DNA of 64,000 nt from Ananas comosus (lineage: Eukaryota; Streptophyta; Magnoliopsida; Poales; Bromeliaceae), in contig NC_033641.1 in assembly GCF_001540865.1 (NCBI RefSeq), forward strand, positions 6,414,966 through 6,478,965, written 5' to 3'. Each line of letters opens with the position of its first letter. The stretch's first letter is position 1. Below the pieces are notes generated by a model. The model was not told the origin of the DNA. It did not search any database and saw only the letters and a program-made list of their open reading frames with translations. The translations under genes and the position numbers were made by a program. Positions 1-12,700 of this stretch are shown here, piece after piece.

Positions 1-243
1 GATTAACATTGATCTTTGTAAGTATTTTCAGCTTTCCTTTTCCTTCTTCCTAAGATCGCTTTACATCTATGTTCCTATACATATATATACATACATACAT
101 ACATACATACATATACGTGTATATATAATTATCTATACAACTTGCATTTTCAATACTTTTTTCATATTCAACTTGAATTTATTACAAGAAGTCTCTCACA
201 TTATTCTAATTTTTTACTCTATTTTTCAGTAGGTTACAATAGT

Positions 244-1477
244 ATGGATCAAATAGAATCGGCCAAGAAGAACAGATTAAAGAGAAAATTAATTCTTAAG
301 CAAAAAAGGCATCAAAGTAATGTTAAAATAAGACATCAGGATAGTGAAATCATTCAAAATCATAGAATTCTAGAGATAGAATCAACATCGTATGATGTCG
401 ATGAACAAGTTACAAACACCTTAACTGAAATTCCTCTAATACGAGTTGAAGGTACGTGTGCTGCTGAAAATGAAGCCTCTTTTCAAAAGAATACTTTATT
501 ATTGCAAATAGAAGGTACCAACAATTCTTTTATAAATTAAATATTACTTTATCTGTAGTGTGGGGTTGTTAGCTCAAATATTTTATGTTTCTTATATCGC
601 AGCTATTGATGATCAAAGTTTCAGCAGTCACACAGAGGATTATCAAAATTTATCTAGACATAGAAGTACATGTAAGTAATAAGATGTCAAATAAAATATT
701 ATACTGTAAATTAAAGAGCACATAATCTTAATTTTGTGCTCAACTTATTCACATTATGTAGGTGCGATTAGCGAACCGATGTATCTTGGAACACCAGAAT
801 ATATGTGTCAATTTTGTGGTGTGCAGTTTTGGTATGAAGAACGAATCGGCAAATCAAATCGTGCAAATCCTAAATTTTCTTTGTGCTGCAAGAAGGAAAA
901 GTGAATCTGCCACTATTAAACAACACCCTCCATTTTTGATACTTTACTAGATCATAAAGGAGGCATGCGTTCTACAAAATTTGAGAAAGCATTCGAGCCT
1001 ATAATTCTATGTTTGCATCCACATCAATTGAGCGAAGGTAGACAATGAAATAAATAGAAGATCTGGACCATACATATCAGAATCAATGGGCAAAATCACT
1101 ATAGAATGGGTTCACTACTTCCAATTCATGGACAACAACCCAAATTTGCTCAATTATATATTTATGATACCGAAAATGAAATTGACAATAGGATAAGAGC
1201 TTTTAATTCAGGATCTGAATTGAGTATCCGATAGAAAATTGTTGAAGAATTGATAAATATGTTTGATTCTCACAAGCAATAGTAAAGGCATTTCGCATGG
1301 CAAGAGGTCGTTTTGAAGAAACAGATTTGTGCCTATTCGATTAAGATTAGTGGAAAGCGAGATAGAATAGTCAGTTGTATAATCCTCCTTCCTCCCCTGA
1401 AATTGCCGGTTAATAGTTGGCGCCATAGGAAGTGTTGATCGTCAACGTGATATATTGTCGAACACAAAACTGAAGGA
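244..1477 (+). pseudogene. Helitron replicase N-terminal exons, decayed
   Basis: Begins plausibly at ATG 244 (MDQIESAKKNRLKRK, a basic N terminus) and runs through short exons (about 244-514, 601-671, 763-1477) with GT/AG-like edges. The segment at 763-950 reads MCQFCGVQFWYEER followed by SLCCKKGKV, the C-x2-C ... CC-x-GKV zinc-finger-like block common at the start of plant Helitron proteins. About 1060-1270 still encodes NGQNHYRMGSLLPIHGQQ and FAQLYIYDTENE, but several stops and frame changes interrupt it. It precedes the intact replicase frame in the usual order. Exon limits are approximate. Confidence 0.7.
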
Positions 1478-4400
1478 TTGAGACAAATAAGTGATTTGCA
1501 CCCTAGCTTTATGGCTATGCAGTATCCTATTTTGTTCCCATTTGGTGAAGATGGATTTAGATTAGGTATAAAATATGTAGGAAGCAAGGTGAAAAATTCA
1601 AATTCTAGACAATGTGTTACAATGAGAGAATTTTATGCTTACAGGTTACAAAATAGAATAGAGGAAGGGAAGACATTGATAAGAGGAGGAAGATTATTTC
1701 AGCAATACATAGTTGATGCTTTTTCATGCATTGAAGAAGAAAGACTTGATTACATCAAAAGAAATCAGCCAAACCTGAGATCAGAAATTTATCAAGGTAT
1801 CAAAGATGCCGTTGTTAGAGGAGATTCTGATGGAAATGCCATAGGAAAAAAAATTATTTTGCCATCATCTTTTACTGGCAGTCCTCGATATATGATTCAA
1901 AATTATCAAGACGCCATTGCTATTTGTCGATGTCATGGGCAACCTGATCTGTTCATCACCTTTACATGTAATGCTCAATGGTTAGAAATAAGAAATGCTT
2001 TAAATTTCATTCCTGGACAAAAACCTGAAGACAGACCAGATTTCGTTAGCAGAATTTTCAAGATAAAGCTTCAGAAACTAATGGATGATATTAGAAAGCA
2101 TCAATTTTTTGGTCGAACTACTGCAGGTATACATATACTTTATCTATAATTGTCACTATACATTGTTTGCTATAGTAAATTCTCTAATTACTAAATACTT
2201 ATAGTTTTCTCTTGCACTTTTTCAGTGTTATACACCATAGAGTTTCAAAAACGTGGGTTGCCACACGCACATATTTTAGTCTGGCTGCAACAAGAGGACA
2301 AATATTTGACAACTGAAGCTATAGATTCAATTATTTCTGCCGAAATACCAGATAGAGATAGTGACCCCCTTGGTTATGAAAGTGTTGCGAAGTTTATGAT
2401 TCATGGTCCATGTGGAACACTTAATTTTGATTCACCGTGTATGAAGAAAGGTCATTGTTCAAAACACTTTCCAAAAGAATATCGGCAGAAGACAATCATA
2501 AATGAGAATGGTTTTGCTATCTATAAAAGAAAGGATGATCAACGATATGTCAAAAAAAGTGGAAATAATTTAGACAATAGATTTGTTGTTCCTTACAATC
2601 GAGATTTAATTGTAAAATATCAAGCTCACATTAACGTTGAATGGTGTAACAAATCAAGAATGATCAAATATTTGTTCAAGTATGTTAGCAAAGGACCAGA
2701 TAGAACACGAGCTGTGATAGAAGATAATGTCACAATAAATGAAAAAGGTGATCGACAATATGAAGAAATCGATGAAGTAAAGAAATATTTGGATTGTAGA
2801 TACTTATCAGCATATGAGGCTATGTGGAGGTTATTTGAATTCGACATTCATTTTAGAGAACCAAGTGTTGAACGGCTAACTATCCATTTGCCATTGATGC
2901 ATAAAGTCACATATCATGCAAGTCAATTCTTGGAATATGTTTTAAATAGACCAGATATTGGAAAAACAATGTTCACCGAATGGATGCATACTAATGAAAT
3001 ATTTGAAGATGCACGTGAGCTTACTTACGCAGAATTTCCCACAAAATGGGTTTGGAATGCGAAAGACAAAATTTGGACTAGAAGAAAACAAGGAAATCGT
3101 ATTGGAAGAATTGTCCATATTCATCCCACATCAGGAGAGTTATATTATCTAAGAATTCTTTTAAATGTCGTCAAAGGTGCAAGAAATTATGTCGACATTA
3201 GAACAATAGATGGTATAGAATACCCCACTTACCAATCAGCATGTCATGCATTAGGTTTGCTAGGTGATGATAGAGAGTGGGATCAAGCATTGAATGAAGC
3301 TGCAAATTGGGCATCATCTGATAAGTTAAGACAACTTTTTGTGACCTTATTAATGTTTTGTCAAGTTGCTGACCCAACGAAATTATTGGAAACCCATTGG
3401 ACAATGCTTATGGATGATATTGGATACAAATTACAAAAACTTCTTGACATACCAAATCTGAAAATTCCTGATGCAGAATTAAAAAATCATCTTTTACTAG
3501 AGTTGGAAATCTTGTTCAACAAAAACTGTAGCTCTCTTCATGAGTTCAATCTTCCATTGCCCAATAGAAATCTTTTTGAACAAACAAATAATAGGCTGAT
3601 AAGAGAGGAGTTGAGTTACAATATTGAACAACTTCAGAATGAGCACGTTGAATTAGTAAAAGGTTTGAATGATGAGCAAGAGATCATTTATAATGCAGTT
3701 GTCCAATCTGTTTTTGGGAACAAAGGTGAATTCTTTTTTGTTTATGGGCACGGAGGAACTGGAAAGACTTATCTTTGGAAAACAATCATTTCAAGAGTTC
3801 GATCTGCAGGAAAAATAGTTCTAGCTGTTGCTTCATCTGGAATTGCTTCGCTTCTGCTACCTGGAGGTCGTACCGCACATTCGAGATTTAAAATACCAAT
3901 TCACATTGATGAGTATTCTATCTGTGAAATAAAAAAAGGGACTCAATTAGCAAAACTACTTGAACAAACAAATTTGATAGTCTGGGATGAAACTCCAATG
4001 AATCATAGAAACTGTTTTGAAGCTTTAGATAGGTCACTAACTGATATTTTGGATTCGAGAGATTCACATATAGAAACCAAATTATTTGGAGGAAAAACAG
4101 TACTTTTAGGAGGGGATTTCAGACAAATTCTTCCGGTCATAATAGGAGGAAGTAGACAAGATACAATTAATGCTTCACTTAGTAGATCATCTTTATGGGC
4201 AAGTTGCAAAATTTTTCGACTAAAGAAAAATATGAGGTTATTAAGCAATTTGATTGATAGTAATTTGAGAACTTCCATGAACACTTTTGCTGAATGGATT
4301 TTGAATATTGGGGATGGAAAAATAGCTGCCAGAAAATTTGAAGAAGAAGAAGATGAAGCAACTTGGATTAAAATTCCTGAAGACTTGCTTATCAAAAGTA

Positions 4401-5152
4401 CCGATGATCCAATTCATGACATTGCCTCAGTAATTTATAGTGGTATAGAAGAAAAGTATTATGACATTATGTATTTAACAGAACGGGCCATTGTCACTCC
4501 TACAAATGAAACAATTGATAAAGTGAATGCATATGTGTTGTCGTTGATTCCAAATGAAGAAAGAATATACTACAGCTCTGATTCAATTTGTAAAGCATCA
4601 ATTTGTGAAGAGGACCAAGATATACTTTATCCTATTGAATTCTTAAATTCTTTGAATTTTAATGGCCTTCCAAAGCATGAGTTACGACTAAAAGTAGGTG
4701 CACCGATAATGTTGTTACGGAATATCAATCAAAATTCAGGTCTGTGTAATGGTACTCGGCTAATAATAACTCAGACAGCTACAAGAGTAATTGAAGCAAA
4801 AATAATCACCGGTAATAATGTCGGCACCAAAGTCTATATCCCTCGCATTACAATGCAAGCAACTGAGCATAAGTGGCCTTTTATTTTCAAGAGAACTCAA
4901 TTTCCTGTTCGACTTTGCTATGCCATGACCATCAATAAAAGTCAAGGACAAGCATTGAAACACGTGGGATTGTATCTACCAAAACCAGTATTCTCACATG
5001 GACAACTATATGTTGCAGTTTCCCGTGTTACTTCATGTGAAGGTCTTAAGATTTTGATAGAAAATGAAAGCCCGGAAAAGGAAGGCTACACCAAAAATAT
5101 AGTCTATAAAGAAATTTTTGATGATTTGATTTCAAATAATACTTCAGGTTAA
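1478..5152 (+). CDS. Helitron replicase/helicase (HUH Rep plus PIF1-like helicase)
   Basis: Two exons, 1478-2126 and 2226-5152, separated by a 99-bp GT..AG intron. The split G|TG codon restores the frame into LYTIEFQKRGLPHAHILV. Exon 1 carries the Helitron-like N-terminal domain (FMAMQYPILFPFGEDG, DLFITFTCNAQW). The second exon has the HUH motif (HAH in GLPHAHILVWL) and the tyrosine motif KYLFKYVSKG with the two Tyr used in strand nicking. The helicase part has Walker A GHGGTGKTYLW, Walker B LIVWDETPM, GGDFRQILPV, and the C-terminal NKSQGQ and YVAVSRV motifs of PIF1-type superfamily 1B helicases. The protein nicks and unwinds element DNA for rolling-circle transposition in the nucleus. The frame from 1478 is open throughout, unlike the decayed upstream exons. 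Confidence 0.9.
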
Positions 5153-5417
5153 TATTCTTTTATATATTAGTTAAACATTATGCATCTATTTTTGTCATTT
5201 TCTTTAATTATGTACCGTCAAAATAGAGACATTATATATTTACTATTTTAAATATGTCAATCTCTATATTTTTGCATGTATGTATGCATCCAAAATTGGA
5301 ATAATTTTTTTTGTAACGTAAATATAGGATATTTGGATTATGATTTTCCTACATAGCAAAATATGACAACCAAATTATAACTAACCATTTTTTCTATTTG
5401 CAGGGTAGAACTCACCA

Positions 5418-6976
5418 ATGGATTATGATATTGTTTCACAAAAATCAGCAAGCAAAAAAAATTGCAGAATCAAAGTAAGAGTTGTGAGAACTTGGGATTC
5501 AATCATTCCTCCATTTCAGAATCTAATCAGTACTGACTTCCTTTTGCTGGATGAGCAAGTTAGTAAAACTCTGCTTTATGTAAAGTACTTTCTTTTTCAA
5601 ATTATTATTACAAATTTTGCTATCCTCATCTATTAATTTTTGTATGTAGGAAAATTCTATTCAAGCATTCGCTCGGAAGCAAGAAGCAAGTGATTTTAAA
5701 GATTTGCTTACAGAGGGCAATGTCTATTATCTTGCAAACTTTAATATCCTTCCAAACAAAAAAAGTTATAGAGCTGCGAATGGAAAATATATTATTCAAC
5801 TAACGAGGTCAACAACTGTTAATGAAACAAAGGATCATGTAGATGCCATCCCTTTGCATAAATTTACTTTCACTGATTTTCTCGATATTTCAGATGATAA
5901 TGAAAACAATGTTAATCTTCTAGGTACGTCTACTTTTAGCTAANTTATAGAAAAAGAAATAAGTACTAACGTAGAAGTAGTTTCAGGCAACGTTTGAACA
6001 GGATATTACATTGTCCATTAAACAGGAAGGATATTCACAACACATCTTTAAGAGTTTCTTTACGTTTACTTTTTTTACTTTCTATTATCGTTATATATTT
6101 CACATTTACATTGAGTGGAGTTTAAGACATAAAGATGCTAAGAAAAACCTCAATTGAAGCCAGGTCGTATCTCTACACATTCTCTTGGTTGTCTATATTA
6201 AACTGGTTATTGAAGACATCATCTCTTTTTTTTTTCCTGTTATTATCATATTTGTAGGAATGACAGTTAAAACTTTCAAAGGTTAGATTTATATTTTTTT
6301 GTTTTCTGTCTTTATTTTCTATTAAAAAATGTTGTATGCTATTAACGCCATTGTATATATAATTATAAGCTACATTTTTTTGTTGATTTTACATCTCTAG
6401 AAAAAGTGACCTATGCACTTCATCAGCATCAAGATTTTATGTGAACTTGCAAATTCCAGCAGTCGAAGAATTTCATCTCCGGTTTGAAAGTTTTTTTTCT
6501 TATTTATACACAATTATACATTTATATTTATAAGTCTAATGATGCAGACTACAATCACAAACTTACCAAATACAATTGGTAGAAGAAAAAAATTAACCAA
6601 TTCTCACTTTAGAGGAAGAAATAGCTACAAATACAAAGTCACTTGCAGAACTGCTGAAACTTGATTGGCAACACTTTCAAGTAAGAAATCAATACATATT
6701 TTCTTGCTTTTATACTTATTTTACAATACAATTTTTCCTTCCATTATACCACACTTTGAATTGTACCTAATCACACATTACAAAAAATTTAAATTTTATG
6801 TTTACTATTATTTCTTAGGGTACAAAATTTATCTGTAAAGCTCAACTAAAATCCATTGACACAACATATGGGTGGTGGTATCGAGCTTGCTATCGATGTA
6901 AATGTGTAGTCAGAAATTATGGAGAAACTTTTTGCTACAGCAAATGTGGTCGAAATGATAAACCACCCATTCCATG
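5418..6976 (+). pseudogene. Helitron RPA70-like protein, 5' exons
   Basis: Replication protein A large-subunit-like ORF typical of plant Helitrons, presumably coating single strands during transposition. Exon 5418-5558 starts MDYDIVSQKSASKKN. Exon 5650-5923 encodes SIQAFARKQEASDF and EGNVYYLANFNILPN, the first OB fold. A later exon near 6590-6680 reads LEEEIATNTKSLAELLKLDW. Exon 6819-6976 holds a C-x2-C-x11-C-x3-C zinc site (ACYRCKC ... CYSKCG) matching the RPA70 DBD-C region. The middle exon near 5985-6030 has a stop. The last GT donor (6977) now runs into gypsy A, so the gene is cut; its 3' exons lie at 32296-32851. One N lies at 5944, just after an exon. Confidence 0.75.
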
Positions 6977-7017
6977 GTAATTTGATAACTACTTTTTTTA
7001 TTCTTTACATTACATTC

Positions 7018-7985
7018 ATGAGGAGCACTTGAGGACTGTGCTACAACTTCTGCGACAGAAGAAGTTGTATGCTAAGTTGAAGAAGTGCGAGTTCTGATTG
7101 CGGGAGGTTGCTTTCTTGGGTCACATGATTTCTGCAGAGGGAGTAGCAGTGGACCCGAAGAAGATCGATGCCATTCGGGATTAGCCCAGACCAACGACGG
7201 TGACAGAGGTGAGGAGTTTCCTAGGACTTGCTGGTTATTACCGTCGGTTTGTGGAAGGCTTTGCGAAGCTTTCCACACCCCTCACTCGATTGACTCGAAA
7301 GGGGATTCGGTTCATCTGGAGTGAGGATTGTCAGAGGAGCTTTGATGAGTTGAGACAGAGGTTGAAGTCAGCTCCTATCCTTGCCCTTCTTGTGATGGGG
7401 GAAGGATTTGTGATCTACAGGGATGCATCGCACAGCGGGCTGGGATGTGTGCTGATGCAGCATGGTAGGATAATTGCTTATGCTTCACGGCAGTTAAAGG
7501 ATTATGAGAAGAATTACTCTACGCATGACTTGGAGCTTGCCGCGGTAGTCTTTGCTTTGAAGTTGTGGCGGCATTACTTGTACGGCGAGCACTGCGAGGT
7601 TTTCACCGATCATAAAAGTCTCAAGTATCTGTTCACCCAGAGGGAGCTGAACCTGAGGCAGCGCCGGTGGTTGGAATTATTGAAGGACTATGATGTTAGT
7701 ATTCAGTATCATCCCGGCAGGGCGAATGTGGTGGCAGATGCGTTGAGCAGGAAGGCAGTGCAGAGCCTGAGTTCGATGATCACACAGTAGAGGCCGCTAC
7801 TCAAGGAGCTGTAGCGACTAGGGCTCGAGATAGTGTCCCCTGGGTCTACTGTGAGACTGATGTCTTTAGTCTTGCAGCCCACTCTGTTGGATAGGATCCG
7901 AGAGAAACAGAGTGGAGGTCCACATTTGTTGAGGATTCGAGAGCAGTTAGACAGGGACAGGCTGAGGGCTTTGTTGTAGACAGTT
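7018..7985 (+). pseudogene. Gypsy A pol fragment: reverse transcriptase end, RNase H, linker
   Basis: The translation begins at the HEEHLRTVLQLLRQKKLYAK segment after the RT palm, then FLGHMISAEGVAVDPKKID, with stops at the CEF* and IRD* positions. From 7200 a clean frame reads [17 protein letters not shown] and the RNase H core [17 protein letters not shown], then [20 protein letters not shown] and [15 protein letters not shown]. After 7790 only a degenerate linker remains (LQPTLLDRIREKQSGG). The frame then hits the inverted LTR ends and assembly gap at 7987. RNase H removes RNA from the RNA:DNA hybrid. The fragment cannot make a working pol. Confidence 0.85.
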
Positions 7986-7986
7986 T

Positions 7987-8428
7987 GTCACGCCCCGGGG
8001 CCGATTTTAAAAGCCTTTTTAAAATAGAGTTGCGGAAAGCGTGCCATTTTTTTTTTTTTTTCAACCTGGCCCACGCGACGTACAGANNNNNNNNNNNNNN
8101 NNNNNNNNNNNNNNNNNNNNNNNNNNNNNNNNNNNNNNNNNNNNNNNNNNNNNNNNNNNNNNNNNNNNNNNNNNNNNNNNNNNNNNTGTGAATGGTGAAT
8201 GTATGCATGTATAGCTATCTGTATATTCATTTAGTTGTGGTTGTATACTGTTTGTACTTTTGTACTTGTGCGATGCCGTGCAAATACAGGAGAGACTCTG
8301 TCCGTGTGAACAGTGGATTCCCTGTATTTGTGGCGGATCTGACATACTCTGGGGTCAGGTGTTTCAAAAAAAAATTTTAGTCGTTTCCGCTGTTTTTCCA
8401 AACTAAAAAGGGACCCCGGGGCGTGACA
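7987..8428. other. Inverted pair of LTR ends flanking a 100-N assembly gap
   Basis: The segment starts TGTCACGCCCCGGGG and ends CCCCGGGGCGTGACA, a perfect 15-bp inverted repeat. Between them are exactly 100 N (8087-8186), the convention for a gap of unknown size. The right part (8187-8428) is a direct copy of the LTR tail seen at 17640-17915. The left part (7987-8086) is the reverse complement of a related tail, including its poly-A stretch. It sits inside the integrase gene of element A, whose zinc-binding and first catalytic parts are missing. One or more LTR elements, or a foldback pair, lie in the gap. No flanking target duplication is visible. Confidence 0.75.
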
Positions 8429-8430
8429 AT

Positions 8431-9301
8431 TGTATCGGACAGGGACCCGAGGTTTGTTTCGCATTTTTGGCGGAGTCTTCAAACAGCCTTAGGTACACAG
8501 CTGCATTTTAGCACGGCGTTTCACCCATAGATAGATGGTTAGTCAGAGAGGACCGTACAGACTCTAGAGGACATGCTGAGGGCATGCGTCCTGGACTTTG
8601 GAGGAGGGTGGTATCGACATTTGAGACTGGCTGAGTTTGCGTACAACAACAGCTATCAAACACGCATCCAGATGGCTTCGTTTGAGGCGTTGTATGGACG
8701 CAGATGTTGATCCCCTTTGTTTTGGAGTAATGTGGGTGAGAGGAAGACACTAGGGCCTGAGATCTTGCTAGAGGCTGAGGAAAAGGTGAGAGTTGTTCGA
8801 CGACACCTTTTGACAGCCCAGAGCCGCCAGAGAAGCTACGCCGATACCCGGAGATGAGACTTAGAGTTTCAGGTTGGAGATCATGTATTCCTCAAAGTCT
8901 CACCGTCCAGAGGGATTCGCCGATTTGGAGTACATGGAAAGCTCAGTCCACGTTTCGTTGGCCCTTTTGAGGTATTAGAGCGAGTTGGACCGGTTGCCTA
9001 CAGTATTGCTCTACCTCCACGGTTAGCAGACATTCACGATGTGTTCCATGTCTCGGCTTTGAGGAGATATGTTTTCGATCCTTCGCAAGTGATCGACTTC
9101 ACTCCATTAGAGATTGGCGAGGATCTGAGATACGAGGAGCGACCGTTGCGGATTCTTGCTTGGGAGACGAAAGAATTGCGCAATCGGGTCATCCCGTATG
9201 TAAAAGTGCAGTGGAGTAATCACGAGGAGCGGGAGGCGACTTGGGAGCTAAAGACGGTGATGAGGGAGTCCTATCCCTACTTGTTTGATGCTCAGGGTTG
9301 A
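8431..9301 (+). pseudogene. Gypsy A integrase C-terminal half and chromodomain
   Basis: Resumes at [18 protein letters not shown], around the second catalytic Asp of the integrase DDE core. It continues through [17 protein letters not shown] with the catalytic Glu region, the GPY/F-like module (GKLSPRFVGPFEVLERVG) and VFHVSALRRYVFDPS. It ends with a chromodomain-like tail (NRVIPYVKVQWSNHEERE, ATWELKTVMRES). Several in-frame stops (for example HP*ID and RC*SPL near 8529 and 8706) and the lost N-terminal half make it a pseudogene. Chromodomain integrases direct insertion to marked chromatin. The stop near 9301 is followed by the 3' end of the internal region. Confidence 0.85.
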
Positions 9302-9308
9302 GGTACAT

Positions 9309-9348
9309 GTTAAGTTTCGAGTACGAAACTTTTTGTAGTGAGGGAGGG
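9309..9348 (+). promoter_or_regulatory. Polypurine tract of gypsy A at the 3' LTR border
   Basis: After the pol stop the sequence holds the inverted motif AAGTTTCGAGTACGAAACTT and then the purine-rich GTGAGGGAGGG, directly before the LTR start TGTGGTATCCC at 9349. This is where plus-strand primer would be made during reverse transcription. The same layout recurs in elements B, C and D. Confidence 0.7.
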
Positions 9349-9735
9349 TGTGGTATCCCTAGTGTACAGCAGTAGAGGCTTGTCGACAGCTCTGGAGAGT
9401 GTTGGGATAAGTCCGAGTTGTGTTGGTGCGAAATAAACGCAAAACAGATTCAGCGGGGACGCGGGAGCAGGATTTAGCTTTAAAATCTGCAAATTACAGA
9501 TTTTCTGCTTGTTGTACCAGTACAACCACCAAGGCGTACCGGTACACTTTCTGTACCGGTACAACCAGCAGGGCGTACCGGTACACTTCGCCAGATTTTT
9601 GCGCAGCTGCTCTCGGGTTGCCATTTGTACCGGTATAACTACCCGTGTACCGATACACCAGGGTAGGCGAGGGGCAAATTGGTCTTTGCCATGCCTCGTA
9701 CGTGTCACCCCTCTCCCCCAGCTATATACAGGTGT
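9349..9735 (+). repeat. Gypsy A 3' LTR, first part, with GTACCGGTAC palindromes
   Basis: Begins TGTGGTATCCC after the polypurine tract. Between 9510 and 9660 it holds a cluster of the palindrome GTACCGGTAC and decayed forms: ACCGGT cores near 9538, 9554, 9576 and 9629, with variants GTACCAGTAC and GTACCGATAC. It ends with the host copy of GGTGT (9731-9735), where element C entered. The rest of this LTR is at 30812-32295. Confidence 0.75.
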
Positions 9736-12700
9736 TGTCGCGCCCCGAGCCCGCCTATTTGGTCGGTTTCGGGCACGCCAACAGGCCGCCGAACGAACAG
9801 GGTTTCCCCTGTACCGCGGACAGAGTCTCCCCTGTACATTGAAGGCATCGCAATCAATACAATATACGATGTTCCAACCAGAAACACATTTCAACCAAAG
9901 ATTGCATAAGGAAGTATCAAAAACATAATTCTACTTGCTATTACAAGCACTCATCTCACATATTACATTTTACATTACAAATTATATTCTTTTACATTCA
10001 ACTTCCAAATACAATCCAGTTATTACAAATTTACTACAAGTTTGATACATCTTGTTCTTTCATTTTTCTCTACCCCTAGGCTATGCCGACTTGGGGTACC
10101 ATTATCTCTGGTCTCTGGGCAAGGCGCTATCTACGGAGCTACGCCCTTTTCTTGTGCCGCCGCCCGCTCACGTGTGAACCTGTAACACCTCAAAACAATG
10201 TGGGGTGAGAACCAACTCTATGGTTCTCAGTGGGTACGGCCACCCAAGAGAAGAGCTCGACCATTAGGCCCAAAGGAGGCAAACAACATGTTAGTGCAAT
10301 AGATAGATATAAAATCATAAATCATGCAACTAACATTACTATGCTTTTGCCTCACAACATGCAATATGTAAATTATGCAACTCATATAAGTAGATTAATC
10401 GCTTCTACACTTTATTCTTATACATTCTTTACTCTTAGTCATTCTTTACTTTACTAGCTATTCTTTAACATTTGCCTTTCTTTATTCTTTATTACTTGCC
10501 AATCTTTAGCATTAGCCCTTCTTTATTCTTTATTCTTTATTCTAAGGGTACTCACACCTTAGCCATGTTATACACATTGCCATTCTATCCTAAGGTTACT
10601 TTATCTTAGTCCAACTATGCCACTCGACTCGGACTTGAGTTAATCATATGCGGATAATCCGCGCTCTGTCAGTCTCGAGGTGAAGGACTATCACATGCAC
10701 CTCAGCCATCAATCTACAAACTACATCGCTCAAAGGGTCGCCCAGAGCTGCGTATACCCGTGGTCAGGGATCCCCCGGTAGGAGAGGAACATGCCGCACA
10801 CACCAGCAACCGAGATCCCCGATAGGGAAAGGAACATGCCACATGCACCCTAGCGCTCAAGATTCTTGCTCAATTACAAGTCTCGAAGTTCTTCCGGTGG
10901 GAGAAGAACTTGCCACATGCACCCGCGGCCAAGAACTATCGAGCTCGTATGCTGCACTCGCAGCCGCTGCACTAGCAGCAGCGATTCCGGAATCCACTTT
11001 ACATCTCTCAAGGGTTGGTCTCACCCTATAGTATCGACCTACCTAGGTCCAAGCCTTTACTCAACCTAAGTTAATACGTTAGGTTCAACGTTATTATTTT
11101 CTTAGCCTAGGTTCATTAACACTAGGTCTAATATTCTTTATCACCTAGGTTCATTTGACTCTAGGTTCAATGTCATTATTTTATTGTTTTCCTAGTTGTC
11201 CACACCTAGGAATTATACTTGACATGCCACTCGTGAATAACATATGTTCAATGACACTAGGTTTAATGCCACTCATCATTCTAGTTATTTTTACTTAGGA
11301 TTCTTTACATACCACATTTATTGAGTTTCTTACTTTACTTAGAGTTCATTGACTCAAGTTCAACCTTCACGTTATTCTAACATATTCTCATAATATGAAT
11401 CATACATATATTCTTTAGCATCTCATGCACATACTTATGTTCTTCTCAAATGATCATTGATTTACACTTTAGCTTACAACTCATACATTCTTACTTAGCA
11501 CATATCTCATACATTCTTTATTAACATTTCAATTATTCATCCATTTCTAAAACATGCATCTAGCTCATGTTACTTGGCATTTAACTCATGCATTTATCTA
11601 GCATATGTCTTACTCATTTAGCATTTAGCTCTTGCATTCATTAGCATACTTCACATGCATTTACTTAGCATCTAGCTCATGCCATTATATGCATTTATTA
11701 GCATCATTATGGTGTATTCTTACTTAGCATTCTTATCATGCATCAATAGTGAAACACACTACACTTTGGCATGAAGGCGACCTAGTCGCTTCGGTAAGCA
11801 CAACCCACCTCTTAACGCGTTCCGATTGCTTGTAGTCACTTGCAATCGGCCTCCCGCGGCACCCGTGACCCGGTTTGGCCCGAGCTCTTGCGCGACCACC
11901 CGAACGGTCACCAATCCGCAATCTGTCTGCTCTGGAGTTTAATCCTCGATACCACGATGCTTCAGACCATTTTCATGAATTTTGGACGTCTATCCCACGT
12001 GCTGCGGCTATCTGTACCAAAACAGACCGTTTCGTCAATAACTTCGCGTACACTCATCGGATCATCGAACCGAGCATTCCATCGCGTTCGTCTGATCCCC
12101 AATTAGGTTTAAAAAGGGTCAATTGAGATCAAATCCAACTATTTACAAAAACTCCCTTTTTGGAGCCCTAGATGCTACTATAGCAAAATCCATCATTTAA
12201 CTTCATGAATCATGCATTAACCATCTATTTAGCATCCTAGGATTCCACTAAAATCATCTTTAGAGTATAAGAACTTAACCCTAAAGATCTACCATTAAAG
12301 CTCCAAGAAGCTTACCTCAATAAACTCTTCCCATGGTGAGGAAGAAATGAGAAGAAGAAGTTTCCTCTTCTTAGCTTCCTTCTCCTCCTTTCTCTCCTTC
12401 ACTTTCTTCTTCTCTTCTCCTTTTCCTTTTTATAGAGAGAGGGAAGGTTTGGGGGATGAAACGGTGAGGGAAAGAAAGAGAGAGATGTTCTAATCCCCTC
12501 TATACTCATAACTCATGCACAAAATGCCAATAAGCCCCTCAATAATGCTTCTCTTGCAACAGCCCGAACTGGGCATTTTTGGGCTTCGGGGACCGGTCTC
12601 CCCGACAAGGGACCGGTCCCAGAGAGCTTGCCCCGCGGGCAGCAAAGGCTCCCGCGCGATGCAACCGGTCTCTCCCACAGGGACCGGTCTCTCGGGGACC

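Noticed and set aside
9310..9894. 194-codon minus-strand ORF
   Set aside because: Spans LTR A and the start of LTR C, two elements of different age and orientation.
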